A DNA stretch of 64,000 bases from Athripsodes cinereus. Its lineage: Eukaryota > Arthropoda > Insecta > Trichoptera > Leptoceridae. The notes beneath the pieces are model-generated. The model was not told the origin of the DNA, did not search any database, and was given only the letters and a program-made list of their open reading frames with translations. The position numbers and the translations under genes are program-made. The stretch covers positions 20,279,071-20,343,070 of the forward strand of contig OX388309.1 in NCBI GenBank assembly GCA_947579605.1, given 5' to 3'. Below, piece by piece: positions 22,201-31,876 of the stretch. Numbering within the stretch: position 1 is the first letter of the stretch; each line of letters begins with the position of its first letter.

Positions 22201-25200
22201 TCGCAGGTTCAAGTTCACTAAGTTGAATCCTGTGATGAACAATAGCTTATACTGACAAAACTCAGTGACTACGAGTCAATTGCTCTAAACATTACTCCAC
22301 AGAGGTGTGTGTGTTAGTGCGTGCGTGCGTGTGTATTGTAGTAGTATTATAGTAGTAGTAGAGCATTGTAATTATTAGTAGTGGGGTTATTGATGATGGT
22401 GTTTTTGAGGTACAGCGTTTCCTCTGGATGATATGATAGATTGAGAACACTTATACACTTTATTTATTTACTATTTATTCTGATACACATCAAAATTTAA
22501 TATAATAATTATACAACAATGCTTAGAAGAGTTAATGATACACAGGTAGGCAGATAGTGAGAGAGTGGAGAGAGAGAGAGAGAGATTGAGTTCAAGTTTG
22601 TACTCGTTTTTATTAACTGACCAGAGACAATTCATGTTTTTTGACATACATGCACTGTCTTGCCTTCAGCCAACAGCTCAAGCATAGACACTTATGGTTA
22701 GAGCACTTGTCTTATCACAGAGGTGCTGGGATCGATTCGTAGTGGGTGTGGTTGAGTGCAGTCACCCACTCTGAAAGGATTGATATGAGAGAAGCATAAG
22801 AGATATAGGTTGAACTGATGAACATTTCCATAGTTTAAAGCCCGTCATATAATACTGCAGTAGCCTACACTAGAGACGACGAATGCTGCGAGTAGACTTT
22901 TTACTGCATCTAAAATAAATGTCTTGACGCTAGGTGCAGTTGGCGAATATGAAAAAAGGCTGTGGTTACTGTCCTTGACACTTTTGTCTGTAGAGAGTGC
23001 TTCATCCAATAGGACACTGAGGATGGATATGGTGCGCGATGGTGTTATGTTTGTGCGAAACAGAGATTTCATAGTGTATAGGAGATATTGCAGTCCAGGA
23101 GAGGTTACTCACATAAATTCCATCTTGGTTGGATTCAATTTTAGATGTCTCTGGGCCATTAAGTTCGACAGTGGTAGCCACCAAGTAGTCTCTTTGATCT
23201 GGACTACAGAAACCAACGAGTACACAGTCGTCAGCCTACACATAGTTTCGCATGCTGCATTCCAATTGGCGGTCAATGTATCCTATGTATAAGATGAAAA
23301 GTACAGCACTAAGAACTGACCCTTGTGGAACTCCTTAATTAACAAATATCTTTAAATTATACCTATTGCGGTACATTTCACATACACTTACGTAAGTGAA
23401 AAATAAATTAAAACTCTGACTGTATGACCTGAGTTTCATCCGAAATGCATGTGCAACATGCATTCCATGAAGGAAATATGAGGTGAAAGTTTTACTCCAT
23501 TTCACTGCGTACAGTCGGGCAGAGACTTGGCTCATGCCTTTGCATATAGAACGAGACTTGGCCCATTACCGGAATATGCCGTTTGGATTTGTAGAAAAGA
23601 TGTTGTGTTTCTACATTGCGCGTGCGTGTCATCAGGACCATCTCACAAAATGGCCGACACAACATCAAATCCAGTATGCGAGGAGTATTGCATGTTATGA
23701 GTACATGAGTACATTTTCCTGCTGAGATCGCCTTGGCCAAAAGCTATTATGGTCTCAGTGCAGAGTGATATTTTTAGAATAATAATAATAATAATTGGCA
23801 AACCCCCCTTTCACTACACAAGCTTTTAGCTTACTGTGATAGGTGAATATGGTTGTATTTGGGTTTATAACAATACCCAGATATATCTTTTTTTTTTAAA
23901 TAAAAACTCTTTCTCTAAATGTATCTTATTTGTTTTAATCTTTTCATTTTGTTTAAGAATGAAATTACTCTTAAAAAATATTTTTAAATTATTTTATTTT
24001 ATTACATAAGAATGACAAAGAGGATATACTTATCTGAAAGAAAGGGTGTGAGGAAACGCGGGCGTCCGAGAACCACGTGGCTTGATCACGTGGACCAAAT
24101 TCTCAAGGACGGCCGCGTGTTGAGTAAGAGGAACCGACGTGCGTGTATGAGGAACTGTATGAATGTGGAGGAAGCGAAGGAAGTGTGTAAAGATAGATCT
24201 GTTTGGCGTTCCGTTCTCTCTGCCTACCCCACTTGGGACACGGCGTGAGGGTATAGTATAGTATATTGTACTTTTTTATTTTTATTATCTATTAACATCT
24301 GCAAAGGATGGTTTCGTCCTCCTCCCTAAGTTTATATTTAAAAAAAAATTAGTCAGTTTGTTAAGGCTTATGTGATTGATTTACATAGATATCATTCACA
24401 TTTGTGTGAATACGAATTTAACACCACTTGAGCTTGTTTTCTGAAGCGTTGACTGCTTCACTCTCTTTTGCATTTAATTACCACTCATTAATGTATATTT
24501 CTTGATTTCACTTTCTGTTTGATAATCATACAATTAATATGTGCATACATATATGTATAATGTATCAACACTATGACTATTTCAATGATTATTAAAGTGG
24601 TTGTTCAATGCTGTTTGTTGATGTATGCAGATGATTTAGTATTAACAGTTTCACTGCCTCGAGAAAATCCGATCCTGTTTTTTGGTAATGTTTCTAGCTC
24701 AGTGTTGGTCATGCACATGCGCGAAATTCATCATATTTACTAATAGTAATTTTATTTACAAAAAAAAATATTATGAGCAGAAACTCTTATTTCTGCTCAT
24801 CCTCTGAAAATGGGAGTTGAAATAATGAAAAGGATGAAAGTGGCATAAATGCAGTAGAAATGAGATCTTTGAGAAGGATGTGTAGTAAAAGTCTGAGAGA
24901 TTTTTTGCATAACAGTGCTCTACAAGAGGAATGTGGAATGAAAGTTGATGTAATAACAAAGATAAATGTAAATAAGTTACAATGGTTTGGGCATATGGAA
25001 ATAATGAATGAGAACAGATTGACCAAGAAATATTTGGCTGAGAGGAACGGTGCACGTAGAAGCGACCATGCGAGAATCAAATGGCAAGGTCAGATAAGTC
25101 AGATCCTGTATGATGGTCACGTGTTCAGCACATTAAACAGGAGAGCATGCATGAGGAGTTGTATGGCTGCGACGGAAGCGAAAAGTGTAAACAAGCAAAG

Positions 25201-28200
25201 AAGAAAGTGGCGCTCGATGGAAGCCTACCTCGCGAGGGAAGCGGTGTGATGGTATGTATGTAATATTACATTATGCATGTACTTGTATGGAATTCAAAAT
25301 ATTACATTGGTGTTAAAAAAAATACAAAATAATATATATGCGAAGTGATTTTTTATTCGTATAACTTGGAATTTTACACCTACGAAAGTGTTAGTATGAT
25401 ATATTATACGATAGGTATGGCTTAAATCGCAATATATGCATCATTTGCAGGGTAGAGAAGAGAGTATTAGGTGTTCCGATGCTTACGAATTGGCTAAGGC
25501 TGGCTTAAGCGCTTTACACCATGGTAACGTTCATCAATTCCACCTTTGTCCATATATATGTATATGATGTTTAACAAATATGTATATTCGTCTTTCTTAT
25601 ATTATCTCCTGCGTAAAATCATACGATCTTTCATTCATGGAATGCATGTTGCACATGCATTTCGTATGAAAATTAGATCATTCAGTCATTCATAATATGC
25701 GATACTCCTCGCATACAGGATTTGATGTCATGTCGGCCATTTTATGAGATGGTCCTGATGATACACATGCGCTAATGTTGAAACATGTCATCTTGTCAAC
25801 AGATCCAAATTGCATATTCTGGTGACGGGCCGAGTCTCGTTCCGTATTCAAAGGCAAGAGCCAAGTCTCTGCCCGACTGTACGCAGTGAAATAGAGTAAA
25901 ACATCCATCTTATATATATTGAAAATTTGTAAAGCGTCACTTTTGCATTATTTTGTAACACTAACATTTTGAAACAAAATTCCTGCTCGGTCATTTGTCT
26001 CTTTAAAAATTGTTTTCATCCTTAAGCAAGTTTAAATATACAATTATTGAAGTTGTTACTGGACTGATGACACATTAATATAGTGTTGAGTGGTTTCTGC
26101 ATATATTATTCTAGTTGGGATACAACGTGAGAGTATAGATAGATATGTTGTTCAATTCATTTGGTCATGAGGACATCCCAGAAGATGGATAAAGCTAGTG
26201 AACAACACAAGTTATTTGTGAACCAAAACTTCCTGTCATAATTTTGATAGTTATATATTAGGTCGGGAAAAAGTCTTTTCGCATATAGTATGTATAAACT
26301 TGTTACAAAATATCTTTGGCTGTACTATTTGTATCTGGCTGGTTTTCATGGCATTAAAAAGGTGACATTTCAAAAAAAAGAATCAAATTAAGAACATTTT
26401 GTTTCCCGCTTTTTTTCATATGTTTTTCTTTCTGTCAAAATGAGCGAATCGAATGGAGAAATTAGATACATTTTAAAATTTTGTTACAAAAAAGGAAAAA
26501 ATGTAATGCAAGCCGCAATTTTTTTTATGACGTTTATGGACCTAATGCAGTATCAGTAAGAGTAGAACAAAGTTGGTTGAAGCGTTTTCAATCTGAGAAT
26601 TTCGATGTCAAAGATGCACCTCGCTCTGATCGCCCTGTTACGGATAAAATGGACGCTATTTTTGAAAAAGTGGAGCAATATCGGCATACCAGCAGTTAAA
26701 ACATAGCTGAAGAACTGGGAATTGACCACAAAACAGTTTTGACCTGTTTGAAAAAAGCTGGGTACACATAAAAGCTCGATATTTGGGTGCCACACGAGCT
26801 CACTGAAAGAAACCTAATGAACCGTGCACTCATTTGCAATTCTTTTTTGAGACGTAATGAAACCGAACCGTTTTTGAAGAGATTGATAGCTAGTGATAAA
26901 AAGTAGATCACGTATGACAAGAACGTGCGAAAAAGGATTTGGTCAAAGGTCAGTCAGGCTTCACAGACTGGGGCAAAACCTGGATTTACTCGCAATAAGA
27001 GGTGATGCCTTGTCTATGGTGGGATTGGAAGGGCATTGCTTGTTATGAGCTTTTACCGCTGGGCAGAACCATCGAATCGGATCTCTACTGCCAACAACTG
27101 ATGAGATAAAAGCAAGAAGTTGAGAGAAAGCGGCCAGAATTGATTAAAAGAATGGGTGTGGTCTTTCATCACGATTACGCTGGACCACACACATTTTTAG
27201 TCACTCAGCAAAAATTAAGAGAGTTTGACTGGAAGGTGTTAATGCATCCGCCATATAGTTCTGACCTTGCACCTTCAGATTTCCACCTGTTTCGGTCTCT
27301 TCAGAATTCTTTAGGCAGTGTCAGGTTAACATCAAAAGAGGACTGCCAAAACTACTTGTTGCGGTTTTTTGACCAGAAGTCCCAAAATTTCTACAGCAAC
27401 GGGATCATGTCTCTACCTACAAGATGGCAGAAAGTCTACAAACAAAATGGCACATATATATTGTAATTAAATGTAAATAAACTTTGAAAAAAAATGTCTT
27501 GAATTTTCATATAAAAATATTTTCTGCCGGTCAAATAATAATTCTGCTGCTCAAATAATAATTCTTCTGCTCAAATAACAATTCTGCTGGTCAATTAATT
27601 ATTTTGTTGTGCGAGTATTTATTAAGCTGTTAATTTTTTTTCAATTTGCCGATATAACCAAGTTTGTTTGTAAAACAAGTGTTGCGCTTATTTTTTATTT
27701 ATTGCCGATGAAAACATTGTTTGCTGTGCAAATGACTTAAAAGCTGATTTTTCTTGTCGAACGAATGGATTAATAGCCGTACAAATAATTAGTTCCCCTA
27801 TGAAAATACGCAAAGTAAACAAATTTGGCTGCGTCAAATCCACAAACTTCTTTAGTATTTCTAATGGCGTAGATTGCAGAGCACAATTTTTTAGAAATAC
27901 ATTCAATATGTGCTGACCATTGCAATTTTTCATCTATTGTCACACCTAGGAATTTTGTCTCCCTAGTTGTCTGCAACCCTTGCTCACACAGTGACGCTAT
28001 AACTGGGTCAACATTTGTATTCTTTCTCCGTTGAGAGACCGTTGGCACTGAACCACTCACCCATAAGATCTAACACCATGTAAACATTTTCTACAACTTT
28101 TTCTTTAGATTTATCATCCCAAATTAAGAGAGATGTATCGTCAGCGAACATTATTACTGTTTGATCCCTTGGTATAGTTGTTGGTAAATCATTTGTATAA

Positions 28201-31200
28201 ATTAAAAACAAAATAGGACCAAGTATAGAACCTTGTGGAACGCCACGTTTTACCACTGATCTTGTTACCCTCTCTTGGTGACCCCTCTGTGGCGCGAGGC
28301 CTTTTGTTGGCTCTCTTCCCCTTGAAGTGGCCTTCCGAAGAGGTTTCAACAGGTTTTATGCAGAGAGTCAGTGTCTCATCTCGGCTCATGCCCTCTACAA
28401 AAAGTTTTTTTAACCACCTTTTCGCTACTCTCGTCAGGTAGGGCCTAGTGTGCCTCTTATTTTTTGGTTGCAGCGAATGGTCAAGTGACTTTATGTCTCC
28501 TTTGTCTATGAATGCGGAGGTATCAGGTATATCCTCCGCATCCATCATCTTCTTTGTGGAGGTGCCAGGTGCCTCCTTCACATTTTTCTTTTTCTCTGTG
28601 GAGGTGTCAGGTACATCCTCCATCTCCATCTTTTTCACTGTGGAGGTGCCATATACATCCTTAACAGACAGTGACTAGATGGGAAAGCTCATTTAGGAGA
28701 GAGAATAGGATTCAGGTGTAGGTTATACCTTACATGTTGGAGTGACATGCAGAGGCATTCTGTTTGGTCCACGACTCCTTATTGGTTATTCGGAGTAGCC
28801 ATGACAGGGAACGAATCCTGAGTCATGGGTTCCCCCAATCCACTACCCAGGGAGACGCGCTTGGTAATGGTGTCTTCCCCCCTAAGTACATCAAACTTAC
28901 CAGATTATATATTTTTCTAATACTGTTTTCTACTACTACTACTACTATACCATCACGCCATATCCCACAAGTGGGGTGGCCAGCAGACCAGCTGCATATA
29001 AAACATGCAAGCTGTCTAAATAAAATCAAGACATTCAGGATGGTGGCAAACCTCATCGCCGAATACTGTTTTCAATAAATGATATTTTAATCTTGACGTG
29101 TTTTCTGTTTGCTATGATAATTATTACTTGAGTTTGTTCAATATACTTTCAGCAATGCCAATAATGCATATTACAAAGCGCTACTGTGCAACGCAGCAGT
29201 CAGTGCCCTCAGGCTGCACCAGAGACTGCCGAGGGCTTCTTTCACCAAGCAATTTCTCGCTGAGTTGCTCATGGAAGATTCCTGTCATTATCTCTTTTAC
29301 ACCATGATATTCTTGTATGTGGCACCTGTATTTCGTATCCTTTTTGTTTTGATACACTTTCAAATGTATGTAATTCTACTCAGATATTTTGACTACATAC
29401 AATGCATAGCTTAATATATTGTGATTACATGAATGAATGCCAATAAGTTATGGATGTGGTGGAGTTGGTAGAATGTAGAGAAAATATAGATATGTATACT
29501 CTTTGTCTATCCTCAAAAAATATCGATTTATGTCTGTCGATATATATGTTATTGAAGAGTTTTTCCCTACGAGTTATACAGATATATATTAAAGTTATGT
29601 TTTGTGGTTGCATCCACACACCTTCTATTGCCCACACCACTCCACCTCCTTCCCCTACCTTACGCCATAGTATAAGAATTGTGTACTGACAAAAACAGTA
29701 AACACTGATTCGTTATTTGTGACGGATGTGTCTATTGCAGAACCTGAAGATGGAGTTCCAAGAAACTCCGAAATCTTGTTCGAAAAATAAATTACGCGAT
29801 GTAACCCATAACATAACTTTAATACATGTATATATATATTAATATATATGCGTGCACGTGTGTGGTGAATGCCTGGAAACCATATAAAGCAGATTGTCAG
29901 GGAAGAACGTGTTGTGTTTGTGTGTGATATTGTATGTACCTATGCAACAGAAAAAAAAACAAGTACGTGAGGGAACACTTGTTTGTTGTTGCTTCCCCTC
30001 TCTCTATCCCTCTTAAAATACAGATTCAGCTGTTAGATAGTTATTAAAAAAAATATATTGTATCAGAATCATAAGAGTTTTTTTTATTATATGCACTAAC
30101 AATATGATATGTGACAATACATGTACCAATCAAGACTCTACACCTTGCCAATATAATGGTTCAAAGTGATCAAACAATAAAAAGAAAACTAGATAAAAAT
30201 ATTTCTCATAGAAATTGTCAAAAAAGAAAAGTACTATTCAAAAATCCAAAGTTCATCAAAATGTACATCAATTAAAATTGGATTATATCCATATCAGTTT
30301 TAACTAAATATTGGAAACATTCCATGATTCAGACAATAATTCTAAATGATTAAAAATCTCTAAAACAACACACATAACTGCATTGAAATATTTGAAAGTG
30401 ATGAAACATTAAAATTAATAACAATTTTACAAATTAGTTTTGGGCTGTTGGAAGCCTCCGCGATAAACTCTCCCTATGATATTGTCATATTTATGTGTAA
30501 AATTGCTTGTAGCCAATGTACAGTGAAGAATAAATAAAATAATAATATAATAAGTTCTATATGGTTGCTGTTACTGTTAAGCCAGATATTTTGCAAGTTT
30601 GAGAAAGTTTTGTGTATTGAGGTAATGACTTGTAATGTAAAATGTGTGGACAATTGACTATAATGTTTATGATTTGTATCTTGTATTGATGCTTTCCTTA
30701 ACTAATATCCAGTGGTAATAATTCCTGTTGCATTGTTTGCTCTTCTTCATTCTTCAAGCTACGGGCTGACATTGCTAGATGTAAGTATTCATACTTTCAT
30801 TTTTATAAACATATAATCAAATTTTCATTGGTAAAGCCTTGATATGTTGAGGAAACAGTCGGACTCAAGAAAATCTTGATTTATCTAATCATTTCGTAAA
30901 AAATCTCATAAAATAATTTCTTATTTAGTAAATCTTTGGAGGAGTCCTCTAAAGTTCTAGTAGCTGGATCAGCCCAGCTAAACTGCCCCATATAAATTCA
31001 CCTGATTCACTGGATTTTCAAAGAAAAAAAGAATGATAAAGCTAAATTTACCTCTGCTCATTTTTGCCTGTTAATAATTTTTTGACAAATATTTTCGATT
31101 TAGACTTTAGGTCAAAATTCATGGTGGGGAGCTCGCCTCATGATATCTCTGGTGGAATTCCAGTCTCGCAACATATTAAGAGTGATTTCTTTGGTTGAGA

Positions 31201-31876
31201 TCATGTTGATGCCCTGTGTTGTTTTCATGATATTCTTGTAAGTAACAATTTTAAGATGGTTGACAACACCTTTCTCAGATATAATGTATTATTGTATGTT
31301 AAAAGACACTATATGATGGGAAAATGTTTATCATTGAAGACTATATTTATTCAGAAAATATCAAGGTACAAAAATCTACAAATGTCTGAACGGGTGATTA
31401 GAATCATATTATTGTATTGTTTTTATTATGTTTTTAGTAATTGTTAATGCTTTTTATTGGAAATTTGTGATCTTATTATTGTGTAATGTATGTTCTTGAT
31501 GTAAAAGGCGATAGCCGTTTATGTATTAAATAAATAAAATAAATAAATATGTTATGTAGAATATACTTGGGTACTCATAGCTTAGTTATTGATGTTTATA
31601 TATGTATAACTTTGCAGTGGACATGCCGGCCTCTTCACACCATTCATTTACTACAGATTCTTGTGTCTGCGATATACATCTCGGCGCAATCCTTACACAA
31701 GAAATATGTTTAGGGAACTACGTGTGTGGGCTGAAATTAATGCTGCTAAACCAAAATTACCAGGATTTGTCAAGAAAGGTCTGCTCACTATGGTTAATTT
31801 CACCTGCAGATTGGCTCCTCCTTCGTCAGAGCCTGTACAAGAAACACATACTTCAGAAGAAACACATACTTCATAG
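16245..31876 (+). CDS. Kr-h2: Krueppel homolog 2 / TMEM33 family ER membrane protein, six coding exons
   Basis: Joining 16245-16263, 16474-16636, 29153-29334, 30713-30780, 31104-31237 and 31618-31876 gives 825 bases, 274 residues and a stop. All junctions keep frame and use GT...AG. Human TMEM33 is about 247 residues. Family signatures run in order: NKVNCALWLTRVFT, SALRLHQRLPRASF, LLMEDSCHYLFYTMIF, IPVALFALLHSSSY, NILRVISLVEIMLMPCV, and FIYYRFLCLRYTSRRNPYTR. Several hydrophobic segments fit a multi-pass ER/nuclear-envelope protein; TMEM33 proteins are known as reticulon-interacting regulators of ER tubules. The C-terminus adds a repeated ETHTS pair. The first intron inside the body is 12.5 kb and repeat-filled. 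If the upstream exon is wrong, the start is ATG 16479 and the protein has 266 residues. Confidence 0.9.
16474..16636 (+). CDS. Kr-h2: Kr-h2 exon 2
   Basis: Follows a tandem CAGCAG (NAGNAG) acceptor, so exon 2 may start at 16474 or 16477; both keep frame and differ by one residue. It encodes the acidic N-terminus and the first hydrophobic segment (LTRVFTLIFCMGYVVPIF). Donor is GTAAGT at 16637; the exon ends in phase 2. Confidence 0.9.
16637..17265 (+). other. Kr-h2 intron 2, left part
   Basis: AT-rich intron sequence. No ORF, hairpin or repeat of note was recognised before the MITE at 17274. Confidence 0.5.
17274..17472. mobile_element. Short hAT-type MITE (199 bp)
   Basis: Starts CAGCGGCGTGC and ends GGCACGCGCCTG, flanked by GTCTCTGT (17266-17273) and ATCTCTGT (17473-17480). 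The right end, TTGCATATTTGGAAGGCACGC, closely matches the right end of the 1.9 kb element at 53667-55574. Confidence 0.65.
17595..18231 (+). repeat. 72-bp minisatellite, about 8.8 copies
   Basis: Unit GTATGCAGCCTGCTTGTATG...GTTAC, exactly 72 bp, repeated nine times with the last unit incomplete. Only one substitution (17755 region, GAGTG to TAGTG) was noticed. Stops occur in each frame, so it is not coding although 72 is a multiple of three. Confidence 0.95.
18281..18330 (+). repeat. Short repeat with RTE-like tail, fragment
   Basis: TTTGCTGGTTACTCC, then GGGATATGCCGTGATGGTATAG. Matches the terminal part of the repeat family described at 1780-2095. Confidence 0.5.
18427..20923. mobile_element. 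hAT-type MITE interrupted by an RTE copy
   Basis: Left end CAGTGATTCCCAAAGTGG and right end AAGTTTGGGAACCTCTG resemble hAT termini. Flanks ATTTAAAA and ATTGAAAG match at 6 of 8 bases. A 130-150 bp block, beginning AAACAATAGTCGGTAC and ending AGAAATAC, is present on both sides of the RTE (18597-18728 and 20699-20850). The right copy has a run of 17 G near 20827. Confidence 0.6.
18727..20670 (-). pseudogene. RTE-type LINE copy, frameshifted, catalytic box deleted
   Basis: Minus-strand frames 19694-20617, 19540-19836, 19299-19562 and 18751-19317 line up with the single open frame at 62303-64000. Shared motifs include GYDCVAIELIRSGGPGALAW, FVDLEKAYDRVDRERLW, and the C-terminal RTTWLDHVDQILKDGRVLS. 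Relative to that copy there is a gap near 19780. There is also a deletion of about 32 bases near 19557 that removes the MYADD catalytic box, and one of about 13 bases near 19365. The 3' end is TGA followed by a GTATAG-repeat tail (18727-18750 on plus). It cannot encode an active polymerase. Confidence 0.88.
21225..21310 (+). repeat. Short repeat with RTE-like 3' tail, plus-strand copy
   Basis: GCTTGTATGTTTATTACATG, then CAGCTGGTCTGCTGGC and CCCACTTGTAGGATATG, ending TGATGGTATAG. Best plus-strand representative of the family at 1780-2095; similarity appears to begin near 21160. Confidence 0.6.
21560..21650 (+). repeat. Truncated tRNA-like SINE with shared leader
   Basis: TACAATGCTCACAAGCTACC followed by CTCTGTAGTCTAATGGTTAG matches the start of the fuller copy at 21800-22095, including its leader. 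The B-box half is missing. Confidence 0.5.
21800..22095 (+). mobile_element. tRNA-derived SINE
   Basis: The head has a tRNA-like A box (CTAATGGTTAGAAAACTTGA) and B box (GGTTCGATTCC at about 21879). A tail segment follows with TGCAGTCACCTGCTCGG and GCATTTAAGCCGGTC. The tail recurs at 22745-22850 and, inverted, at 25445-25555. It is a SINE and not a functional tRNA gene, because the acceptor arms do not pair and it is repeated with a non-tRNA tail. Confidence 0.6.
22685..22850 (+). mobile_element. tRNA-derived SINE, second copy
   Basis: TTATGGTTAGAGCACTTG, then GGGATCGATTCGTAG, GCAGTCACCCACTC and a tail ending TTTAAAGCCCGTC. Diverged relative of 21800-22095. A GTGTGC microsatellite and an AG tract lie just upstream (22305-22590). 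Confidence 0.55.
22845..23335 (-). pseudogene. Decayed L2/CR1-like LINE reverse transcriptase fragment
   Basis: The minus strand from 23335 gives GVPQGSVLSAVLFILYIG, then ADDCVLVGF, and then, in another frame, NITPSRTISILSVLLDEALS. These match the order of the PQG box, the ADD box and the LGVLLDE thumb segment of L2/CR1 reverse transcriptases. Several stops and frameshifts separate them. It is a short internal fragment of an old element inside Kr-h2 intron 2. Confidence 0.65.
23425..23705 (+). repeat. About 280-bp repeat, copy 1 (permuted partner at 25635)
   Basis: Contains ATGCATGTGCAACATGCATT, then TTTCACTGCGTACAGTCGGG, GGACCATCTCACAAAATGG and GCGAGGAGTATTGCATG. Reverse complement of the segment at 25635-25910, but with the ATGCATGTGC block moved to the other end. 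Confidence 0.6.
24009..24265 (+). mobile_element. RTE 3' fragment, plus strand
   Basis: The 78-codon frame MTKRIYLSERKGVRKRGRPR to SAYPTWDTA, then TGA and a GTATAG tail, is nearly identical to the C-terminus of the copy at 62303-64000. It is a strongly 5'-truncated insertion. Confidence 0.85.
24785..25262 (+). pseudogene. Diverged RTE 3' fragment
   Basis: The frame 24860-25249 (MRSLRRMCSKSLRDFLHNS... to EAYLAREAV) aligns with the same C-terminal region as the other RTE copies: MRSLRRM, NKLQWFGHME, RNGARRS, NRRACMRSCM. Identity is much lower. The tail is TGATGGTATGTATG. It represents an older subfamily. Confidence 0.75.
25445..25555 (-). repeat. SINE tail fragment, minus strand
   Basis: Reverse complement of the tail at about 21985-22080: GAGTATTAGGTGTTCCGATG and GCGCTTTACACCATGGTAAC. 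Confidence 0.55.
25635..25910 (-). repeat. About 280-bp repeat, copy 2
   Basis: Inverted relative to 23425-23705. It contains GCGATACTCCTCGCATACAG, GGCCATTTTATGAGATGGTC and CCCGACTGTACGCAGTGAAA. The ATGCATGTTGCACATGCAT palindrome lies at the opposite end from copy 1. Confidence 0.6.
26258..27510 (+). pseudogene. Decayed mariner element, transposase remnant
   Basis: Starts TTAGGTCGGGAAAAAGTC after a TA dinucleotide, a mariner-type terminus. The transposase begins near 26441 (MSESNGEIRYILKFCYKKGK). It continues in other frames: SWLKRFQSENFDVKDAPRS, NIAEELGIDHKTVL, ITYDKNVRKRIW (first D), VVFHHDYAGPHT (second D) and YSSDLAPSDFHLFRSLQ (third D). This is the DD34D plan. Several stops (for example near 26698 and 26769) and frameshifts inactivate it. 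The matching right terminus was not found, so the 3' end may be lost at the repeat starting near 27518. Confidence 0.85.
27518..27801 (+). repeat. Dispersed repeat with CTGCTCAAATAATAATT subrepeats, copy 1
   Basis: Begins ATTTTCTGCCGGTCAAATAA and ends AATAATTAGTTCCCCT. Near its start it has three or four 20-24 bp subrepeats. The second half, CCGATGAAAACATTGTTTGC onward, recurs at 38225-38358. Both copies stop at the same base after TTCCCCT. Confidence 0.65.
27804..28349 (-). pseudogene. LINE reverse transcriptase fragment
   Basis: Minus-strand frames give KRGVPQGSILGPILFLIY and MFADDTSLLIWD. After a frameshift they give ETKFLGVTIDEKLQWSAHIE and FDAAKFVYFAYFH. Sequence and order match the element at 14296-15681, but diverged. 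Truncated on both sides. Confidence 0.75.
28190..28690 (-). pseudogene. Gag-like fragment with 14-residue repeats, joined to a reverse transcriptase fragment
   Basis: The minus-strand frame starting near 28680 holds four imperfect 14-residue repeats (DVYGTSTVKKMEME, DVPDTSTEKKKNVK, EAPGTSTKKMMDAE, DIPDTSA). RVAKRWLKKLFVEGMSRDET and KGKRANKRPRATEGSP follow, a basic style common in gag-like ORF1 proteins of retroelements. It runs into the reverse transcriptase region in a different frame, so intervening coding sequence has been lost. Identification as gag-like is inference. Confidence 0.45.
28935..29025 (-). repeat. Short repeat with RTE-like tail, minus copy
   Basis: (CTA)n, then CCATCACGCCATATCCCAC, AAGTGGGGTGGCCAGCAGAC and CATGCAAGC. 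It lies about 130 bp upstream of Kr-h2 exon 3. Confidence 0.6.
29153..29334 (+). CDS. Kr-h2: Kr-h2 exon 3
   Basis: Acceptor TTTCAG ends at 29152. The exon encodes 60 complete codons with ALRLHQRLPRASF and EDSCHYLFYTMIF. Donor is GTATCC at 29335. An earlier GTATGT at 29315 is a better consensus but breaks the frame of exon 4. Confidence 0.88.
29335..30712 (+). other. Kr-h2 intron 3
   Basis: AT-rich, with a TATATATA tract near 29830. An AATGTACAGTGAAGAATAAA motif at 30517-30536 is shared with 37197-37216 and may be another LINE 3' end. No coding content seen. Confidence 0.5.
30713..30780 (+). CDS. Kr-h2: Kr-h2 exon 4
   Basis: A 68-base exon after ATATCCAG, encoding VIIPVALFALLHSSSYG and TLLD, followed by a GTAAGT donor at 30781. 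It aligns residue for residue with the TMEM33 segment containing PVLLFSLLHAATY. Confidence 0.9.
30781..31103 (+). other. Kr-h2 intron 4
   Basis: 323-bp intron with GTAAGT and TTTAG ends; no internal feature recognised. Confidence 0.7.
31104..31237 (+). CDS. Kr-h2: Kr-h2 exon 5
   Basis: Acceptor GATTTAG ends at 31103. It encodes TLGQNSWWGARL, NILRVISLVEIMLMPCV and VFMIF, ending in phase 2 before GTAAGT. Confidence 0.9.
31238..31550 (+). repeat. Truncated LINE 3' end in Kr-h2 intron 5
   Basis: Ends AAGGCGATAGCCGTTTATG followed by a TAAA/AAAT tail (31530-31550). This is the same ending as the LINE at 3361-8351. It fills most of the 380-bp intron. Confidence 0.5.
31618..31876 (+). CDS. Kr-h2: Kr-h2 exon 6 (terminal)
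   Basis: Acceptor TTTGCAG ends at 31617. It encodes GHAGLFTPFIYYRFL, the conserved RYTSRRNPY block, and the C-terminus, with TAG at 31874-31876. A candidate poly(A) signal AATAAA lies at 32055-32060. Confidence 0.92.

Noticed and set aside
27475..27515. Right terminal repeat of the mariner element
   Set aside because: GAAAAAAAATGTCTTG resembles the left end in direct, not inverted, orientation, so it is not a TIR.
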